DNA of 64,000 nucleotides from positions 62,001-126,000 of the forward strand of contig NZ_JALGQH010000004.1 in the NCBI RefSeq assembly GCF_022810305.1, in the 5' to 3' direction. The DNA comes from Rhodococcus sp. ARC_M6 (lineage in GTDB: Bacteria; Actinomycetota; Actinomycetes; Mycobacteriales; Mycobacteriaceae). The position numbers and the translations under genes are program-made. This document shows positions 62,852 through 64,000 of this stretch, one piece after another. Each line of letters opens with the position of its first letter. Position 1 is the stretch's first letter. Under the pieces are notes generated by a model. It had not been told where the DNA came from. It did not search any database and saw nothing but the letters and a program-made list of their open reading frames with translations.

Positions 62852-64000
62852 TGTTGCCGGAATTGCATGGGGGTACGCCGTTCGACGAGATGGACGATTA
62901 CATTGCCCTACCTCGCCTGTCCGGCCTCGCACTCTCGCCCGACGGTTCTGTTCTGATCTGCGGGAGAACTGTTCTCGACGATGCCGGTGCCGAGTACGTG
63001 ACGTCGCTATGGGAGTTCGATCCCGCCGGGCGTCGGCCCGCTCGCAGATTGACCTGGGGCACGACCAGTGAATCCGGCGCGGTATTTGCTTTCGACGGTG
63101 ACATCCTTTTTACCGCAACACGTTCCGTGCCCGGGGAGGAAACCCCGCAGCCGGCATTGTGGCGACTACCCGCTGCGGGCGGTGAGGCACAGTTGGTGTG
63201 CACTCGCGGCTCCGGAATCTCGGGTGTCACAGCAGCCAAGGCGGCTCCGACTTTTGTTGCCCACACACCGGTGATGGCGTCGGCGCGCACCCTCGACCTC
63301 GATGACGAAATCCGCAAGGCACGCAAGGACGGCAAGGTTACGGCGATGCTCCACACGGGTTATCCCGTGCGCCACTGGGATCATGATCTGGGTCCCGATC
63401 AGCCGCATCTGGTTGTCGGAGAATCGGATTCGGAAGGTGCCGTCGTACTGCGGGACGTGACGCCCGATGCCGGCGGCGCGTTGCGTGAGGGGACGCTCTC
63501 GATCAGTAGTGACGGCATGTTTGCGATATCGACCTGGGCCGTCGGAGATTTCGGTGCTGCCCGTCGGTCGACGCTCGTACGTATCGACACAGTGAGCGGC
63601 GATCGCGTCACGGTGGTGGACGACGCGAGCGCAGATGTGCACAGTCCGGTTCTGTCGCCGGACGGAACCCAGGTTGTCTTCATCCGTGAAACTTTGACAA
63701 CTCCGGAACTCGCGCCGCGAGTTTCCCTGGGGCTCTACGTTTTCAAGACCTCCACGGAGACCACTGTCGCGGAAGGCTGGGATCGGTGGCCGACGTCGCT
63801 GGCATGGCTTTCGGATGGTTCCGGGCTGGTTGTGACCGCGGACGACAACGGGCGTGGCCCAGTCTTCACCATTGACCTGTGGGGTCAGCCTGTCCAGTTG
63901 ACCACCGACGACGCGGCCTACAACGATGTCCGGGTGTCTTCCGACGGTGAGTCGATCTACGCCTTGCGTGCGTCGTACGAAACGCCGCCGCACGTAGTGC
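62851..64000 (+). CDS. S9 family (prolyl oligopeptidase-like) peptidase, N-terminal part
   Basis: The frame from ATG 62851 stays open to the window end (383 codons), so the gene is cut. The translated part is a beta-propeller with repeated WD40-like PD40 units (RLSGLALSPDGSVLICGRT, HSPVLSPDGTQVVFIRE, SLAWLSDGSGLVVTADD, DVRVSSDGESIYALRA), the N-terminal filter domain of acylaminoacyl-peptidase/dipeptidyl-peptidase type enzymes. The catalytic alpha/beta-hydrolase domain with Ser, Asp and His would follow outside the window. The start overlaps the GNAT stop by one base. Confidence 0.85.
   Translation, partial: MLPELHGGTPFDEMDDYIALPRLSGLALSPDGSVLICGRTVLDDAGAEYVTSLWEFDPAGRRPARRLTWGTTSESGAVFAFDGDILFTATRSVPGEETPQPALWRLPAAGGEAQLVCTRGSGISGVTAAKAAPTFVAHTPVMASARTLDLDDEIRKARKDGKVTAMLHTGYPVRHWDHDLGPDQPHLVVGESDSEGAVVLRDVTPDAGGALREGTLSISSDGMFAISTWAVGDFGAARRSTLVRIDTVSGDRVTVVDDASADVHSPVLSPDGTQVVFIRETLTTPELAPRVSLGLYVFKTSTETTVAEGWDRWPTSLAWLSDGSGLVVTADDNGRGPVFTIDLWGQPVQLTTDDAAYNDVRVSSDGESIYALRASYETPPHVV

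Overview
The window is a high-GC, densely coded actinobacterial chromosome segment. A Corynebacteriales member, most likely Rhodococcus (erythropolis/qingshengii type), is inferred from three things. Gene content and order between about 28.4 and 56.6 kb match, as I recall it, the Mycobacterium tuberculosis Rv2478c-Rv2457c block. GTG/TTG starts are frequent. Several genes look leaderless, with a TANNNT -10 box 6-7 nt before the start codon. No database search was run, so family names rest on motifs, length and context. I see no prophage, IS element, CRISPR array or rRNA. There are three tRNA genes: Arg-TCT, Gly-TCC and Pro-TGG.

Layout. (1) 0-1.6 kb: the end of a ferredoxin reductase and its DesA3-type fatty acid desaturase. 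(2) 1.6-7 kb: nitrogen assimilation, with a NADP glutamate dehydrogenase and a type III glutamine synthetase flanking a secreted DUF4185 protein. (3) 7-9.4 kb: an ABM-domain protein, a DUF222/HNH protein and tRNA-Arg. (4) 9.4-20.2 kb: a complete cluster for aerobic form I Mo/Cu carbon monoxide dehydrogenase, in the order xdhC-coxM-coxS-coxL-coxF-coxD-coxG-coxE, followed by a CopD-CtaG copper membrane protein. CoxL carries the form I signature AYxCSFR. (5) 20.2-28.3 kb: a catabolic island with a double-HxlR regulator divergent from a tightly coupled operon of acyl-CoA ligase, two unlike thiolases, a luciferase-type oxidoreductase and a carotenoid-oxygenase-family enzyme. This is the best candidate for an undescribed pathway.

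(6) 28.4-56.6 kb: the conserved mycobacterial-type block. It holds an SSB paralog, a MarR/ABC-exporter insertion, ettA, two thioesterases around the giant NAD-glutamate dehydrogenase, alpha-glucosidase, cupin, truncated haemoglobin, HNH protein, aminopeptidase N, a flavin reductase, a DsbA-like protein, an M48 protease, rpiB, a Nei-type glycosylase, two tRNAs, and the proteostasis set tig, clpP1, clpP2 and clpX. (7) 56.6-64 kb: a GH3 glycosidase, an fdhD-fdhF pair (a second molybdenum enzyme), a GNAT acetyltransferase and the start of an S9 peptidase cut by the window edge.

Strong terminator hairpins close most transcription units. Candidate operators lie in the divergent MarR/ABC, glutamine synthetase and HxlR/ligase promoters.
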